From Streptomyces jeddahensis (lineage in GTDB: Bacteria; Actinomycetota; Actinomycetes; Streptomycetales; Streptomycetaceae): a stretch of DNA of 64,000 bases. The notes beneath the pieces were generated by a model that saw only the letters and a program-made list of their open reading frames with translations, was not told the origin of the DNA and did no database searches. The stretch spans positions 1-64,000 of the forward strand of contig NZ_LOHS01000094.1 of NCBI RefSeq assembly GCF_001642995.1. Direction: 5' to 3'. Made by a program: the position numbers and the translations under genes. Shown piece after piece: positions 51,470-60,889 of the stretch; position 1 is the first letter of the stretch, and every line of letters starts with the position of its first letter.

Positions 51470-53152
51470 TCAGAAGTGCGTCGGCGCGAACATCCGCAGT
51501 GCCGCCGGGAGCACCACCACCGAGGGGCCCGGTGCCGCGAGGGCCTTCGCCAGGTCGGACTCCAGGGTTTCCGGACTCGTCCGGACACCCTGGACGCCGA
51601 AGGACTCGGCAAGGGCCACGTAATCCGGGCGGGACAGCTCCGTCGCCGTGGCCTCGCCGAAGGCGTCCGTCATGTACTCGCGCAGGATGCCGTAGCCGCC
51701 GTCGTCGACGATCAGCCAGGTGACGTTGAGGTCGTGCTGCCTGGCCGTCGCCAGTTCGGCTATGGAGTACAGCGCGCCGCCGTCGCCCGAGACCGCCAGG
51801 ACCGGGCGGGTGGGGTCGGCCACCGCCGCTCCGAGCGCCGCCGGGAAGGCGTAGCCGAGGCCGCCCGCGCCCTGGGCGGAGTGCATGGTGTTCGGCCGGC
51901 GGGCGTCGAAGGCCGACCAGGCCCAGTACGCCAGGATCGTCATGTCCCAGAACGACGGGGTGTCGTCCGGCAGGGCGGCGCGGACCGCGGAGAGCACCCG
52001 CTGCTCCAGGGTGAGGTCCTGGGAGGCGATCCGGTCGCGGACGCGGCCGAGCAGCGTCCGTACGCGCTCGGGGGCCGCCGGGTCCGGGCGCTCCTCCACC
52101 GTCTCGAGCAGCGCCGAGAGCGCCAGGCGCGCGTCCGCGTGGATGCCGAGCGCCGGGTAGTTGGACTCCAGCTTGCCGAGGTCCGCCTCGATCTGGATGA
52201 CGCGGCCGCGGGGCTTGAACGTACCGTAGTTCGAGGACAGTTCGCCCAGGCCCGAGCCGACCACCAGCAGGACGTCCGCGTCCTCCAGGAAGTCGGTCGT
52301 GTGCCGGTCCTCCAGCCAGGACTGGAGCGAGAGCGGGTGCTCCCAGGGGAAGGCGCCCTTGCCGCCGAAGGTCGTCACGACCGGGGCCTGGATCTTCTCC
52401 GCGAGGGCGCGCAGCTTGCCGGACGCGTCCGCACGTACGACACCACCGCCCGCGATGATCGCCGGACGCTCGGCGCGCGACAGCAGGTCGGCCGCCACCG
52501 CGGTGAGTTCCGGGCGCGGCACCAGGTCGTGCGGCGTCGCGTCGACCGCCGTGACCACGGGCAGCATCGTCTCGGCGAGCAGCACGTCCTGCGGGATCTC
52601 CACCCAGACCGGCCCGTGCGGTGCGGTCAGCGCCGACTCCCAGGCCGCGGCGATCGCCGAGGGGATCTGCGACTGCGTACGCACCGTGTGCACCGACTTC
52701 ACCACACCGCGGAACGACGCCTGCTGGTCGGGCAGCTCGTGCAGATAGCCGTGGCGTCCGCCGCCGAGCCCGGCGACGGGGATCTGGCTGCTGATCGCCA
52801 GCACGGGAGCGCTCGCCGCTGCCGCCTCCTGCAGCGCCGCCAGCGAGGTCAGCGCACCCGGTCCCGTCGACAGCAGCAGCGGCGCCGCCTCACCGGTGAT
52901 CCGGCCGTACGCGTCGGCGGCGAACCCGGCGTTGTTCTCGACGCGCAGCCCCACGTAGCGCAGGGACGAGCGGCGCAGCGCGTCGAACATGCCGAGCGCG
53001 TGCTGGCCCGGCAGCCCGAAGACGGTGGTGGCGCCCAGGCCCTGCAGGGTCTCGATGACGAGGTCGCCGCCGTTGCGCCCCGGCGGGGGATTGAGCGCGG
53101 CCTCGGTCTGGGCGGCCGTGGGGCGCAGCTCCAGGTCGTGGTCGTGGGTCAC
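51470..53152 (-). CDS. Thiamine-diphosphate-dependent decarboxylase, AruI-like candidate
   Basis: 560 aa, acetolactate synthase superfamily. The ThDP-activating Glu is in LRVENNAGFAADAYG. The Mg-ThDP motif begins GDGGALYSIAELATA and ends IVDDGG. The size and its 4-nt overlap with an agmatinase-family gene suggest a 2-ketoarginine decarboxylase like Pseudomonas AruI (559 aa as I recall), which makes 4-guanidinobutyraldehyde. This is inferred from context; an acetolactate-synthase-like or oxalyl-type activity is not excluded. The GTG at 53152 overlaps the upstream stop (GTGA). Confidence 0.85.
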   Translation of the reverse strand: MTHDHDLELRPTAAQTEAALNPPPGRNGGDLVIETLQGLGATTVFGLPGQHALGMFDALRRSSLRYVGLRVENNAGFAADAYGRITGEAAPLLLSTGPGALTSLAALQEAAAASAPVLAISSQIPVAGLGGGRHGYLHELPDQQASFRGVVKSVHTVRTQSQIPSAIAAAWESALTAPHGPVWVEIPQDVLLAETMLPVVTAVDATPHDLVPRPELTAVAADLLSRAERPAIIAGGGVVRADASGKLRALAEKIQAPVVTTFGGKGAFPWEHPLSLQSWLEDRHTTDFLEDADVLLVVGSGLGELSSNYGTFKPRGRVIQIEADLGKLESNYPALGIHADARLALSALLETVEERPDPAAPERVRTLLGRVRDRIASQDLTLEQRVLSAVRAALPDDTPSFWDMTILAYWAWSAFDARRPNTMHSAQGAGGLGYAFPAALGAAVADPTRPVLAVSGDGGALYSIAELATARQHDLNVTWLIVDDGGYGILREYMTDAFGEATATELSRPDYVALAESFGVQGVRTSPETLESDLAKALAAPGPSVVVLPAALRMFAPTHF

Positions 53153-54153
53153 TTGCCCTCACCCTCCTCACGGGCCTTCGCTATCTGCCGGGACATGATC
53201 GTCGTCAGCTCGTACGCGGTGTGCGAGGCGGCGACGGCGGTGATCTCGGCGTGGTCGTAGGCGGGGGCGACCTCGACGACGTCCGCGGACACCAGGTTGC
53301 ACGAGGCCAGGCCGCGGAGGATCTCGAGCAGCTCGCGCGAGGTCATGCCGCCGGCCTCGGGGGTGCCGGTGCCGGGCGCGTGCGCCGGGTCGAGGCAGTC
53401 GATGTCGATGGAGATGTACAGCGGGCGGTCGCCTATGCGCTGGCGCAGCTGGTCGGCGACCTCGTCCGCGCCACGACGGTAGATGTCGGCGGACGTGACG
53501 ATGCCGAAGCCCATCTTCTCGTCGTCGGTCAGGTCCTGCTTGCCGTACAGCGGGCCGCGCGTGCCGACGTGCGAGAGCGCGGAGGTGTCGAGGATGCCCT
53601 CCTCGACGGCGCGGCGGAACGGCGTTCCGTGCGTGTACTCGGCGCCGAAGTACGTGTCCCACGTGTCGAGGTGCGCGTCGAAGTGCAGCAGCGCCACCGG
53701 GCCGTGCTTCTTCGCGACCGACCGCAGCAGCGGCAGCGCGATGGTGTGGTCGCCGCCGAGCGTCATCATCCGCGCGCCCGTCCCGAGGATCTCGTCGGCG
53801 GCGGCCTCGATGGTCTCCACGGCCTCGTTGATGTTGAACGGGTTGGCCGCGATGTCACCGGCGTCGGCGACCTGCGCGAGCGCGAAGGGCGACGCGTCCT
53901 GCGCCGGGTTGTACGGCCGCAGCAGCCGCGAGGCCTCCCGGATCGCGTTGCCGCCGAAGCGGGCGCCGGGCCGGTACGAGACGCCCGTGTCGAACGGCAC
54001 ACCGACGACGGCCACATCGGCGGCCTCCACCTGGTCGATGCGCGGCAGCCGGGCGAACGTCGCAGGACCGGCGTACCGCGGGACACGAGAGGAGTCGACG
54101 GGGCCGCGTGGGCCGCCCTCGCCGCCGATAACCGGGTAGTCGGTGCTGCTCAT
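53149..54153 (-). CDS. speB: Agmatinase-family ureohydrolase (agmatinase or guanidinobutyrase)
   Basis: 334 aa, binuclear manganese ureohydrolase. Metal ligands are in LGGDHT, LLHFDAHLDTWD and ISIDIDCLDPAHAPGTG. It cleaves urea from a guanidino substrate (agmatine to putrescine, or 4-guanidinobutyrate to GABA). Pairing with an AruI-like decarboxylase favours guanidinobutyrate. The ATG at 54153 follows GGAG. The leader just upstream (about 54165-54235) is made of imperfect repeats of ggtggtrcggg and ggatccrgg, which create a longer open frame that is not the true N-terminus. Confidence 0.9.
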   Translation of the reverse strand: MSSTDYPVIGGEGGPRGPVDSSRVPRYAGPATFARLPRIDQVEAADVAVVGVPFDTGVSYRPGARFGGNAIREASRLLRPYNPAQDASPFALAQVADAGDIAANPFNINEAVETIEAAADEILGTGARMMTLGGDHTIALPLLRSVAKKHGPVALLHFDAHLDTWDTYFGAEYTHGTPFRRAVEEGILDTSALSHVGTRGPLYGKQDLTDDEKMGFGIVTSADIYRRGADEVADQLRQRIGDRPLYISIDIDCLDPAHAPGTGTPEAGGMTSRELLEILRGLASCNLVSADVVEVAPAYDHAEITAVAASHTAYELTTIMSRQIAKAREEGEGK

Positions 54154-54328
54154 CGTCGAACTCCTCCACGTGGTACGGATCCGGGGGTGTGGATCCAGGT
54201 GGTGCGGGTCCCGGTGGTACGGGATCTGCTTGGTCAAGTGTTGCGCGGCCCACTGACAGTCCCGCGTACCGGTCTCGGTGGCAGGGATCCGTCAGCAGGC
54301 CGCCCGGGGAAGGGACCGGCCGTACGGG

Positions 54329-55804
54329 TCAGGCGCCCGCAGCGCTCGGCGCGGCCGCCTCGGCCTCAGCCGGGGCCTCGCCGCCCCGCCCCGCCAGCCG
54401 CTCACGCCAGTGCGCCAGCACCGCCGCGTCGGTCGGCTTCGTGGCCAGGGACACCACGACGTACGCGGCGAGCGAGGACAGCAGGCCGTAGTACACGGGC
54501 TCGTTCGCGAGAATGCCGTACCCCCACATCAGCCCGATGACGGCGAGGCCGCCCACGACCACCGACGCCAACGCGCCCTGTACGGTGCCGCGCCGCCACA
54601 GCAGCCCGCCGAGGATCGGCACGAGCAGCCCGCCGACAAGCAGGTTGTACGCGACGGTCAGCGCCTCGACGACGTCGTTCAGGGCGATCGCGATGCAGAC
54701 CACGGCGACGCCCATGATCAGGATGAAGGCGCGGTTGCCCTTCACCTCGTCGTGCTCCTCGCCGCTGCGTGACACCACGCCCCGCAGCCTCGACCAGATG
54801 TCGTTGTTCGCGACGGTCGCACACGCGATCAGCGCACCGGAGGACGTGGACATCACGGCGGCGAGGGCCGCGGCCAGCACGAGACCGCGCACGCCCATGG
54901 GCAGCTCGTCCTTGACGATGGTCGCGAAGGCGTCGTCCGCGCTCTCCAGCTTCGGGTAGAGCACCTTGGCCGCCGTACCGATGACGGCACCCGCCAGCGC
55001 GTACGCCAGGCAGTACGTGCCCGCGACCGTGCCGCCCCACTTGGCGGTCTTGTCGCTGCGCGCGGTGAACACGCGCTGCCAGATGTCCTGCCCGATCAGC
55101 ATGCCGAACGTGTAGATCAGGACATACGTGAAGATCGTCTCGCCGCCGATGCCCAGCGGGTCGAAGTACTCGGTGGGCAGCTGGGCCTTCATCTCGCTGA
55201 AGCCGCCGGCCTTGACGACCGCGATGGGCAGCAGCAGAAGCAGCACACCGATGGTCTTCACGACGAACTGCACCATGTCGGTGAGCGTGATGGACCACAT
55301 GCCGCCGAGCGTCGAGTACGCGACGACGATCGAGCCACCGAGGACGATCGCAAGCGTCCGGTTCATGTCGAACAGGACGTCGAAGATCGTGGCGTACGCG
55401 ATCGTGGACGTCACCGCGAGCATGAGCGTGTATGCCCACATGACGACACCGGAGATCACCCCGGCCCGGCCGCCGTAGCGCAGGTCGAGCATCTCGGAGA
55501 CGGTGTAGACCTTCAGCCGGGCGATGCGGGCGGAGAAGAAGATCGACAGGGCGAGCAGGCCGAGGCCGATGGTGAAGACCATCCAGGCGCCCGAGAGCCC
55601 GTACTTGTAGCCGAGGCCGACGCCGCCGATGGTGGACGCGCCGCCGAGGACGATCGCGGCCATGGTGCCGGAGTACATACCGGGGCCGAGCCGACGGCCG
55701 GCGACCAGGAACTCGCTCTTGGACTTGGCGCGGCGCATGCCCCACCAGCCCATGGCCAGCATCCCGGCCAGATAGACCACGATCACTGTGTAGTCGACGG
55801 CCAT
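54329..55804 (-). CDS. Sodium:solute symporter (SSS family)
   Basis: 491 aa with about 13 membrane helices. Family signatures are GTMAAIVLGGASTIGGVGLGY and the sodium-site region AALAAVMSTSSGALIACATV. It imports an organic solute with Na+. Its position between the agmatinase gene and a divergent PucR regulator suggests uptake of a guanidino compound, polyamine or purine-like substrate. It starts at the ATG at 55804 and lies 175 bp upstream of the agmatinase gene, so it may be co-transcribed with it. Confidence 0.9.
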   Translation of the reverse strand: MAVDYTVIVVYLAGMLAMGWWGMRRAKSKSEFLVAGRRLGPGMYSGTMAAIVLGGASTIGGVGLGYKYGLSGAWMVFTIGLGLLALSIFFSARIARLKVYTVSEMLDLRYGGRAGVISGVVMWAYTLMLAVTSTIAYATIFDVLFDMNRTLAIVLGGSIVVAYSTLGGMWSITLTDMVQFVVKTIGVLLLLLPIAVVKAGGFSEMKAQLPTEYFDPLGIGGETIFTYVLIYTFGMLIGQDIWQRVFTARSDKTAKWGGTVAGTYCLAYALAGAVIGTAAKVLYPKLESADDAFATIVKDELPMGVRGLVLAAALAAVMSTSSGALIACATVANNDIWSRLRGVVSRSGEEHDEVKGNRAFILIMGVAVVCIAIALNDVVEALTVAYNLLVGGLLVPILGGLLWRRGTVQGALASVVVGGLAVIGLMWGYGILANEPVYYGLLSSLAAYVVVSLATKPTDAAVLAHWRERLAGRGGEAPAEAEAAAPSAAGA

Positions 55805-56004
55805 GCCGCCCTCCTTCGCTCACCTCGGTGGCAGGTCGTGCAGTCGGTGTGGGTGGGCCGGCGAGGCGCACTCGGCTCGCGGGCCCTGCGGCCGGCGACT
55901 GAGCGCGGGGACATCCGCCCGTACCCGCGGCCGCCGACGGCACGACACTAAGTGGCCGGAATGCGACGCTGAAGTGTACGTTTCATCCATTCCTCCGGAA
56001 CAGA

Positions 56005-57597
56005 ATGGAGGGAACGTCCATCGTGCCGGACCCCGCCGCCCCACCGACCCCGCCGGTCCCGCTTGCCGCCCTGCTGGCCCGCGAGGACCTCGGCCTGCGC
56101 CAGATCGCCGGTCCCGCGGACGAGCCCACGATGATCTTGTGGGCCCACACCTCCGAGATGGCGGACCCCTATCCGTATCTGCTCGGCGGCGAGCTGTTGC
56201 TCACCGCGGGCGTGCACGCCACGGAGGCCGCGGGGACCGGATCGTACTTCGACGACTACGTGTCCCGGATCGTCGAGGCGGGCGGCGCGGCGCTCGGCTT
56301 CGGTCTTGCGCCGGTGCACGACACCGTGCCGCGCGCCCTGATCGCGGCCTGCGACCGGTACGGGCTGCCGCTCGTCGAGGTGCCGCCGCGGACGACGTTC
56401 AGCGCGGTGGCCCGGGCCGTGTGGGGGCTCATGGCCCAGGCCCGGCACGCGGAACTTCGCCGGGTGACGGAGGCCCAGCAGGGCCTGGCGACCGCGGCGG
56501 CCCGGACTGATCCGGTACCGGCGGTCTTGCGGCAGCTGGCGCAGCGTCTGGGCGGCTGGGCTGCGCTGTTCGCTCCGGACGGGACGGAGGCGGGGACGGC
56601 CGGACGCCGGCCCGGCAGCGAGGCGCTGCACGCCCTGTGCGAGCTGGCCGCGGTGGTACGGCCGGTCGGGGGCTCGGCGGACACCGACACTCCCGAGGCC
56701 GCCCCCGGATCCGGACCGGCCTCCGGCAAGCGCAGCCCTGCTGCCCGCCCGTCCTCGGCCACCGACACCGCGGCCGGCATGAGCCTCACCGCGTACGCGC
56801 TCGGCGGCGGGCAGGGCTTCACGCTCGGCATCGCCACGGACCACCGCGAACCCGGCGACCATACGATCGCGGGCGTCGCCGTGGTCCTCCTCTCGCTGCT
56901 CACCGGGGAACACCAGAGCGCCACGGGAGCCGCCCGCTCGACGGCGCTGGTCCGGCTGCTGCTGGGCGCCTCCCCGGAGGAGGTGGCACCGCTGCTGGGC
57001 GGCGAACGCTGGGTCGTGGCGCACGCGAGACCGGCAGGCGGCGGAGACAGCGGTACTGGTACTGGTACGGCGGCCCCCACCAGCCCCCTCAGCGCCTCAG
57101 CGCTGGGTGCTGCACTGGGCACCCCCCTCGTGGACGCGCACGGCGACGTCGTACGCCTGCTCGTCCCCGCCGACCGCCAGGTCACCGCTCAGCCGGGGTG
57201 GACGCTCGGCGTGAGCACCCCGGTCGGCGCACGCGAGCTGGCGGCGGCCGACACGCAGGCGGCCAGGGCCCTGACACGGGCGCTGGCCACCCGTACCGGG
57301 CTCGTGGCGCACAGCGACCGCTCCGGTCTCGCCGCGCTGGTTCCCCCGGACGAAGCCGACGCCCACGCGCGCGTGCTGCTCGCCCCGCTCACCGACAGCC
57401 CACAGGGCCCCGCCCTCACCGGGACGCTGCGCACCTGGCTGTCCCTGCACGGCAGTTGGGACCGCACGGCGGTCGCGCTCTCGGTCCACCGCAACACGGT
57501 CCGCCAGCGCATCGCCCGCTGCGCGGCGCTCCTCGATGCCGATCTGGACGACCCGGACGTGCGGATGGAGCTGTGGTTCGCGCTCGGCCGACTCTGA
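56005..57597 (+). CDS. PucR-family transcriptional regulator
   Basis: 530 aa. N-terminal PucR ligand domain (LAALLAREDLGLRQIAGPAD, PYPYLLGGELLLTAG), a GGDEF-like middle, and the C-terminal PucR HTH (VALSVHRNTVRQRIARC, ending DDPDVRMELWFALGRL). It is divergent from the symporter/agmatinase/ThDP genes and is probably their activator, sensing the imported nitrogen compound. The start may be the ATG at 56005 or the GTG at 56023, which has GGAGGGAAC upstream. The Ser/Gly-rich insert at about 220-260 is variable linker. Confidence 0.9.
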   Translation: MEGTSIVPDPAAPPTPPVPLAALLAREDLGLRQIAGPADEPTMILWAHTSEMADPYPYLLGGELLLTAGVHATEAAGTGSYFDDYVSRIVEAGGAALGFGLAPVHDTVPRALIAACDRYGLPLVEVPPRTTFSAVARAVWGLMAQARHAELRRVTEAQQGLATAAARTDPVPAVLRQLAQRLGGWAALFAPDGTEAGTAGRRPGSEALHALCELAAVVRPVGGSADTDTPEAAPGSGPASGKRSPAARPSSATDTAAGMSLTAYALGGGQGFTLGIATDHREPGDHTIAGVAVVLLSLLTGEHQSATGAARSTALVRLLLGASPEEVAPLLGGERWVVAHARPAGGGDSGTGTGTAAPTSPLSASALGAALGTPLVDAHGDVVRLLVPADRQVTAQPGWTLGVSTPVGARELAAADTQAARALTRALATRTGLVAHSDRSGLAALVPPDEADAHARVLLAPLTDSPQGPALTGTLRTWLSLHGSWDRTAVALSVHRNTVRQRIARCAALLDADLDDPDVRMELWFALGRL

Positions 57598-57751
57598 AGG
57601 GCTCCCGCACCGGCGCTGTCGACGGTGCGGGCGACTCTGGCCGGCCGTATCCCGACCCCGGCCGACCGCTGCACCGAAGAGTTCACCGGAAGTACGGTCC
57701 ACCGCTCGGAACACCGCTGCCGTCCGGCATGCCCGACGGCACAATGGGCGC

Positions 57752-58540
57752 ATGCCGATACCCAGCCGCGCCGACCTCGTCGGCCACCTCGTCCGCACCC
57801 GCATAGCGGGCGACGTCGCCACTCCCCGCGAGAACAACCTCTCCCACTACCGCAAGCTCGCGAACGGCGACCGCCACTACTGGCTCGGCCTGGAGCTCGG
57901 CGACCGCTGGACCGACGAGCAGGACGTGCTCGCCGTGATGGCCGAGCGCTGCGGTGTCGTCGACGACCCGCGACACCGGCACGGACAGGACACCATCGAC
58001 CCGGAGCTCACGGTCGACGCGCTGGACCGCATGGCGGCCCGACTGCGCAAGGCGGCCGCGGGCGAGCAGCGCGTACTGTTCGCCACCGGTCACCCGGGCG
58101 GCCTGCTCGACGTGCACCGTGCGACGGCCACCGCGCTGCGCGCCGCAGGATGCGAGATCGTGGTGATCCCGGAGGGCCTGGAGGCGGACGGGGGCTACGT
58201 CTGGCAGTTCGCGGACGTCGCGGTGCTGGAGCGGGGTGCGACGCTCTGGCACACGCATTCCCCCGAACCGATGGCGGCGATCCTCGACGGCCTGGAGCGG
58301 GAGGGCCGCCCGCTGCCCGACCTGGTGGTGGCCGACCACGGCTGGGCGGGCTGCGCGGGCCAGCGCGGCATCGACTCCGTCGGCTACGCGGACTGCAACG
58401 ACCCGGCCCTCTTCATCGGCGAGGCCGAGGGCACCGTCCAGGTCACGGTCCCCCTCGACGACCACGTGACGAGCCCGCGCCACTACGACCCGATGACGGC
58501 GTACCTGCTGGCACAGGCGGGGCTGACGGAGGACACGTGA
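57752..58540 (+). CDS. Conserved actinobacterial phosphatase-like protein
   Basis: 262 aa. It contains TPRENNLSHYRKLANGDRHYWL, a RVLFATGHPGGLLDVHRA loop, and VVADHGWAGCAGQRGIDSVG with a likely acidic/His metal site. In Streptomyces genomes I know this family only as 'phosphatase'; no substrate is established that I know of. It starts at an ATG without a strong ribosome site, 154 bp after the PucR gene. A 14-bp tandem duplication lies 29 bp past the stop. Confidence 0.75.
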   Translation: MPIPSRADLVGHLVRTRIAGDVATPRENNLSHYRKLANGDRHYWLGLELGDRWTDEQDVLAVMAERCGVVDDPRHRHGQDTIDPELTVDALDRMAARLRKAAAGEQRVLFATGHPGGLLDVHRATATALRAAGCEIVVIPEGLEADGGYVWQFADVAVLERGATLWHTHSPEPMAAILDGLEREGRPLPDLVVADHGWAGCAGQRGIDSVGYADCNDPALFIGEAEGTVQVTVPLDDHVTSPRHYDPMTAYLLAQAGLTEDT

Positions 58541-58568
58541 CCGGGACGGGCGTCAGCAAGACCCCCGG

Positions 58569-58596
58569 GACCGCGTGAGCAAGACCGCGTGACCAA
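58569..58596. repeat. 14-bp tandem duplication downstream of the phosphatase-like gene
   Basis: gaccgcgtgagcaa (58569-58582) and gaccgcgtgaccaa (58583-58596) are adjacent with one mismatch. Confidence 0.7.
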
Positions 58597-58653
58597 GGCC
58601 GTCGGTCATACGGGCCGCCGAGGTGCGGGGCCGACGCCCCGCCCCCGCCGAGC

Positions 58654-59532
58654 TCACCTCGCCCGCGGCACCCGCACAACCCCTTCCTGGATCACGGAAA
58701 TGGCCAGCCGCCCGTCCTGCGTGTAGATCCGGGCCTGCCCGAGGCCCCGCCCGCCGGACGAGGAGGGCGACTCCTGGTCGTACAGGAGCCATTCGTCGGC
58801 CCGGAACGGCCGGTGGAACCACATCGCGTGGTCGAGCGACGCCCCGACGACGTCGCCGATGGCCCAGCCGCCGCGCCCGTGCGCGAGCAGCACGGAGTCG
58901 AGCAGCGTCATGTCGGAGACGTACGTGGCGAGGCAGACGTGCAGCAGCGGATCGTCCACGAGCTTGCCGTTGGTGCGGAACCACACCTGCGAGCGCGGCT
59001 CGCGCGGCTGCCCGACGGTGCCGAACGGCGGCTCGTCGACATACCGCAGATCGACCGCTTCCCGCGCCTCGAGCATCCGCTCGGCGACGCTGGGATCGCG
59101 GAAGACGTCCGCGTACTTCGGCAGTGACTCGGCGGCCGTGGGCAGCGTCTCCGGATCGGGCGCGGACGGCATGTCCGCCTGGTGGTCGAGCCCTTCCTCG
59201 TACGTCTGGAAGGACGCGGACAGATGGAAGATCGGCTGCCCGTGCTGGACGGCGACGACCCTGCGCGTCGTGAAGGAGCGCCCGTCACGGATGCGGTCGA
59301 CCGTGTAGACGATCGGCGCGCCGGGGTCCCCCGCGCGCAGGAAGTACGAGTGCAGGGAGTGTGCGTGCCGGTCGCCGGGGACGGTGCGCCCGGCGGCGAC
59401 GAGGGCCTGCGCCGCGACCTGGCCGCCGAAGACGCGGGGAACCAGGGAAGCGCGGGACTGGCCACGGAAGATGTCCTGCTCGATCTGCTCGAGGTCGAGC
59501 AGATCGAGCAGGGACTGGAGTGCCTGATGCAT
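58654..59532 (-). CDS. tesB: Acyl-CoA thioesterase II (TesB)
   Basis: 292 aa with two hot-dog folds. TesB sequence includes RVFGGQVAAQALVAAG, HSLHSYFLRAGDPGAPIVY, SLDHAMWFHRPFRADEWLLY and GGRGLGQARIYTQDGRL, with the conserved catalytic Asp in SLDHAMWF. It hydrolyses acyl-CoA to free acid and CoA. It follows the acyl-CoA dehydrogenase gene by 55 bp on the same strand, so it probably belongs to the same acyl-CoA catabolic unit. Confidence 0.93.
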   Translation of the reverse strand: MHQALQSLLDLLDLEQIEQDIFRGQSRASLVPRVFGGQVAAQALVAAGRTVPGDRHAHSLHSYFLRAGDPGAPIVYTVDRIRDGRSFTTRRVVAVQHGQPIFHLSASFQTYEEGLDHQADMPSAPDPETLPTAAESLPKYADVFRDPSVAERMLEAREAVDLRYVDEPPFGTVGQPREPRSQVWFRTNGKLVDDPLLHVCLATYVSDMTLLDSVLLAHGRGGWAIGDVVGASLDHAMWFHRPFRADEWLLYDQESPSSSGGRGLGQARIYTQDGRLAISVIQEGVVRVPRAR

Positions 59533-59587
59533 GCAGCTAGTTTGCCGGTGCCGTGTTACGGCTGTTGATCAAGAACCTTGCCGGGGA

Positions 59588-60751
59588 CTACAGGCCCATG
59601 TCCTTGGCGATGATCGACTTCATGATCTCGCTGGTGCCGCCGTAGATGCGGTTGACGCGGTTGTCCGCGTACAGGCGGGCGATCGGGTACTCGTTCATGT
59701 AGCCGTAGCCGCCGTGCAGCTGGAGGCAGCGGTCGATCACGCGGTGCGCGACCTCGGTGCAGAACAGCTTGGCGGAGGCGGCCTCGGCGGGCGTCAGCTC
59801 ACCGGCGTCGAGGGCCTCGGTCGCGCGGTCCGCGACGGCCTCGGCCGCGTCCACCTCGGCCTGGCATGCGGCCAGCTCGAACTTGGTGTTCTGGAAGTGC
59901 GCGACCGGCTTGCCGAAGACGGTGCGCTCCTGCACGTACTGCTTGGCGAACCGGACGGCAGCCTTGGCCTGCGCGTAGGCGCCGAAGGCGATGCCCCAGC
60001 GCTCGGACGCCAGGTTGTGACCGAGGTAGTAGAAGCCCTTGTTCTCCTCGCCGAGCAGGTCCTCGGCCGGCACCTTGACGTCGACGAAGGCCAGCTCGGC
60101 CGTGTCGGAGGTGCGCAGACCCAGCTTGTCCAGCTTGCGGCCGATGGAGTAGCCCTCGGACTTGGTGTCGACGGCGAAGAGGGAGATGCCGAAGCGGCGG
60201 TCCTCGGCGGTCGGGGCGGAGGTCCGCGCGCAGACGATGACCTTGTCGGCGTGGACACCGCCGGTGATGAAGGTCTTGGCGCCGTTGAGGACGTAGTGCG
60301 TGCCGTCCTCGCTGAGCTTGGCCGTGGTCTTCATGCCCGCGAGGTCGGAGCCGGTGCCCGGCTCCGTCATCGCGATGGCCCACATCTCCTCGCCGGTGAC
60401 GAACTTCGGCAGGTAACGCTTCTTCTGCTCGTCGGTGGCGAGCATCTTGATGTACGGCAGGGCGAGCAACACGTGCACGCCGGAGCCGCCGAACTGGACG
60501 CCCGCGCGAGCGGTCTCCTCGTAGAGGACGGCCTCGAACTTGTGGCTGTCCAGGCCCGCGCCGCCGAACTCCTCGGGCACGTTGATACCGAAGATGCCCA
60601 GCTCACCGAGCTTGTAGTAGAACTCGCGCGGCGCCTGGCCGGCCGCGAACCACTCGTCGTAGACCGGCACGACCTCGGCCTCGATGAAGGCACGCAGGGT
60701 CTCCCGGAACGCCTCGTGGTCCTCATTGAAAACGGTACGGCGCACGGACAT
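59588..60751 (-). CDS. Acyl-CoA dehydrogenase
   Basis: 387 aa, FAD-dependent alpha,beta-dehydrogenation of acyl-CoA. FAD/substrate motifs are WAIAMTEPGTGSDLAG and FITGGVHADKVI; the C-terminal stretch is YADNRVNRIYGGTSEIMK. The usual MCAD catalytic Glu (IYEGT) is Gly here, while NLASERWGI provides a Glu on the alternative helix, as in long-chain and isovaleryl enzymes. It lies downstream of the TetR gene on the same strand. A branched- or long-chain substrate is likely. Confidence 0.92.
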   Translation of the reverse strand: MSVRRTVFNEDHEAFRETLRAFIEAEVVPVYDEWFAAGQAPREFYYKLGELGIFGINVPEEFGGAGLDSHKFEAVLYEETARAGVQFGGSGVHVLLALPYIKMLATDEQKKRYLPKFVTGEEMWAIAMTEPGTGSDLAGMKTTAKLSEDGTHYVLNGAKTFITGGVHADKVIVCARTSAPTAEDRRFGISLFAVDTKSEGYSIGRKLDKLGLRTSDTAELAFVDVKVPAEDLLGEENKGFYYLGHNLASERWGIAFGAYAQAKAAVRFAKQYVQERTVFGKPVAHFQNTKFELAACQAEVDAAEAVADRATEALDAGELTPAEAASAKLFCTEVAHRVIDRCLQLHGGYGYMNEYPIARLYADNRVNRIYGGTSEIMKSIIAKDMGL

Positions 60752-60889
60752 GCTCCTTCGTTACGGCTCGCGACCATCGGAACCAGCGGACTGGCAAGCA
60801 GCAGACACAGGACTAAGCGCTTGCTCAGACTCAGGTTACCGGCCAGTCACCGCGACAGTCCAGAGACGCACGTCACGTAGGAACGGGTC

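Noticed and set aside
54154..54237. N-terminal extension of the agmatinase frame (PYHRDPHHLDPHP).
   Set aside because: It is produced by imperfect DNA repeats in the leader; the ATG at 54153 has a proper ribosome site and gives the normal family length.
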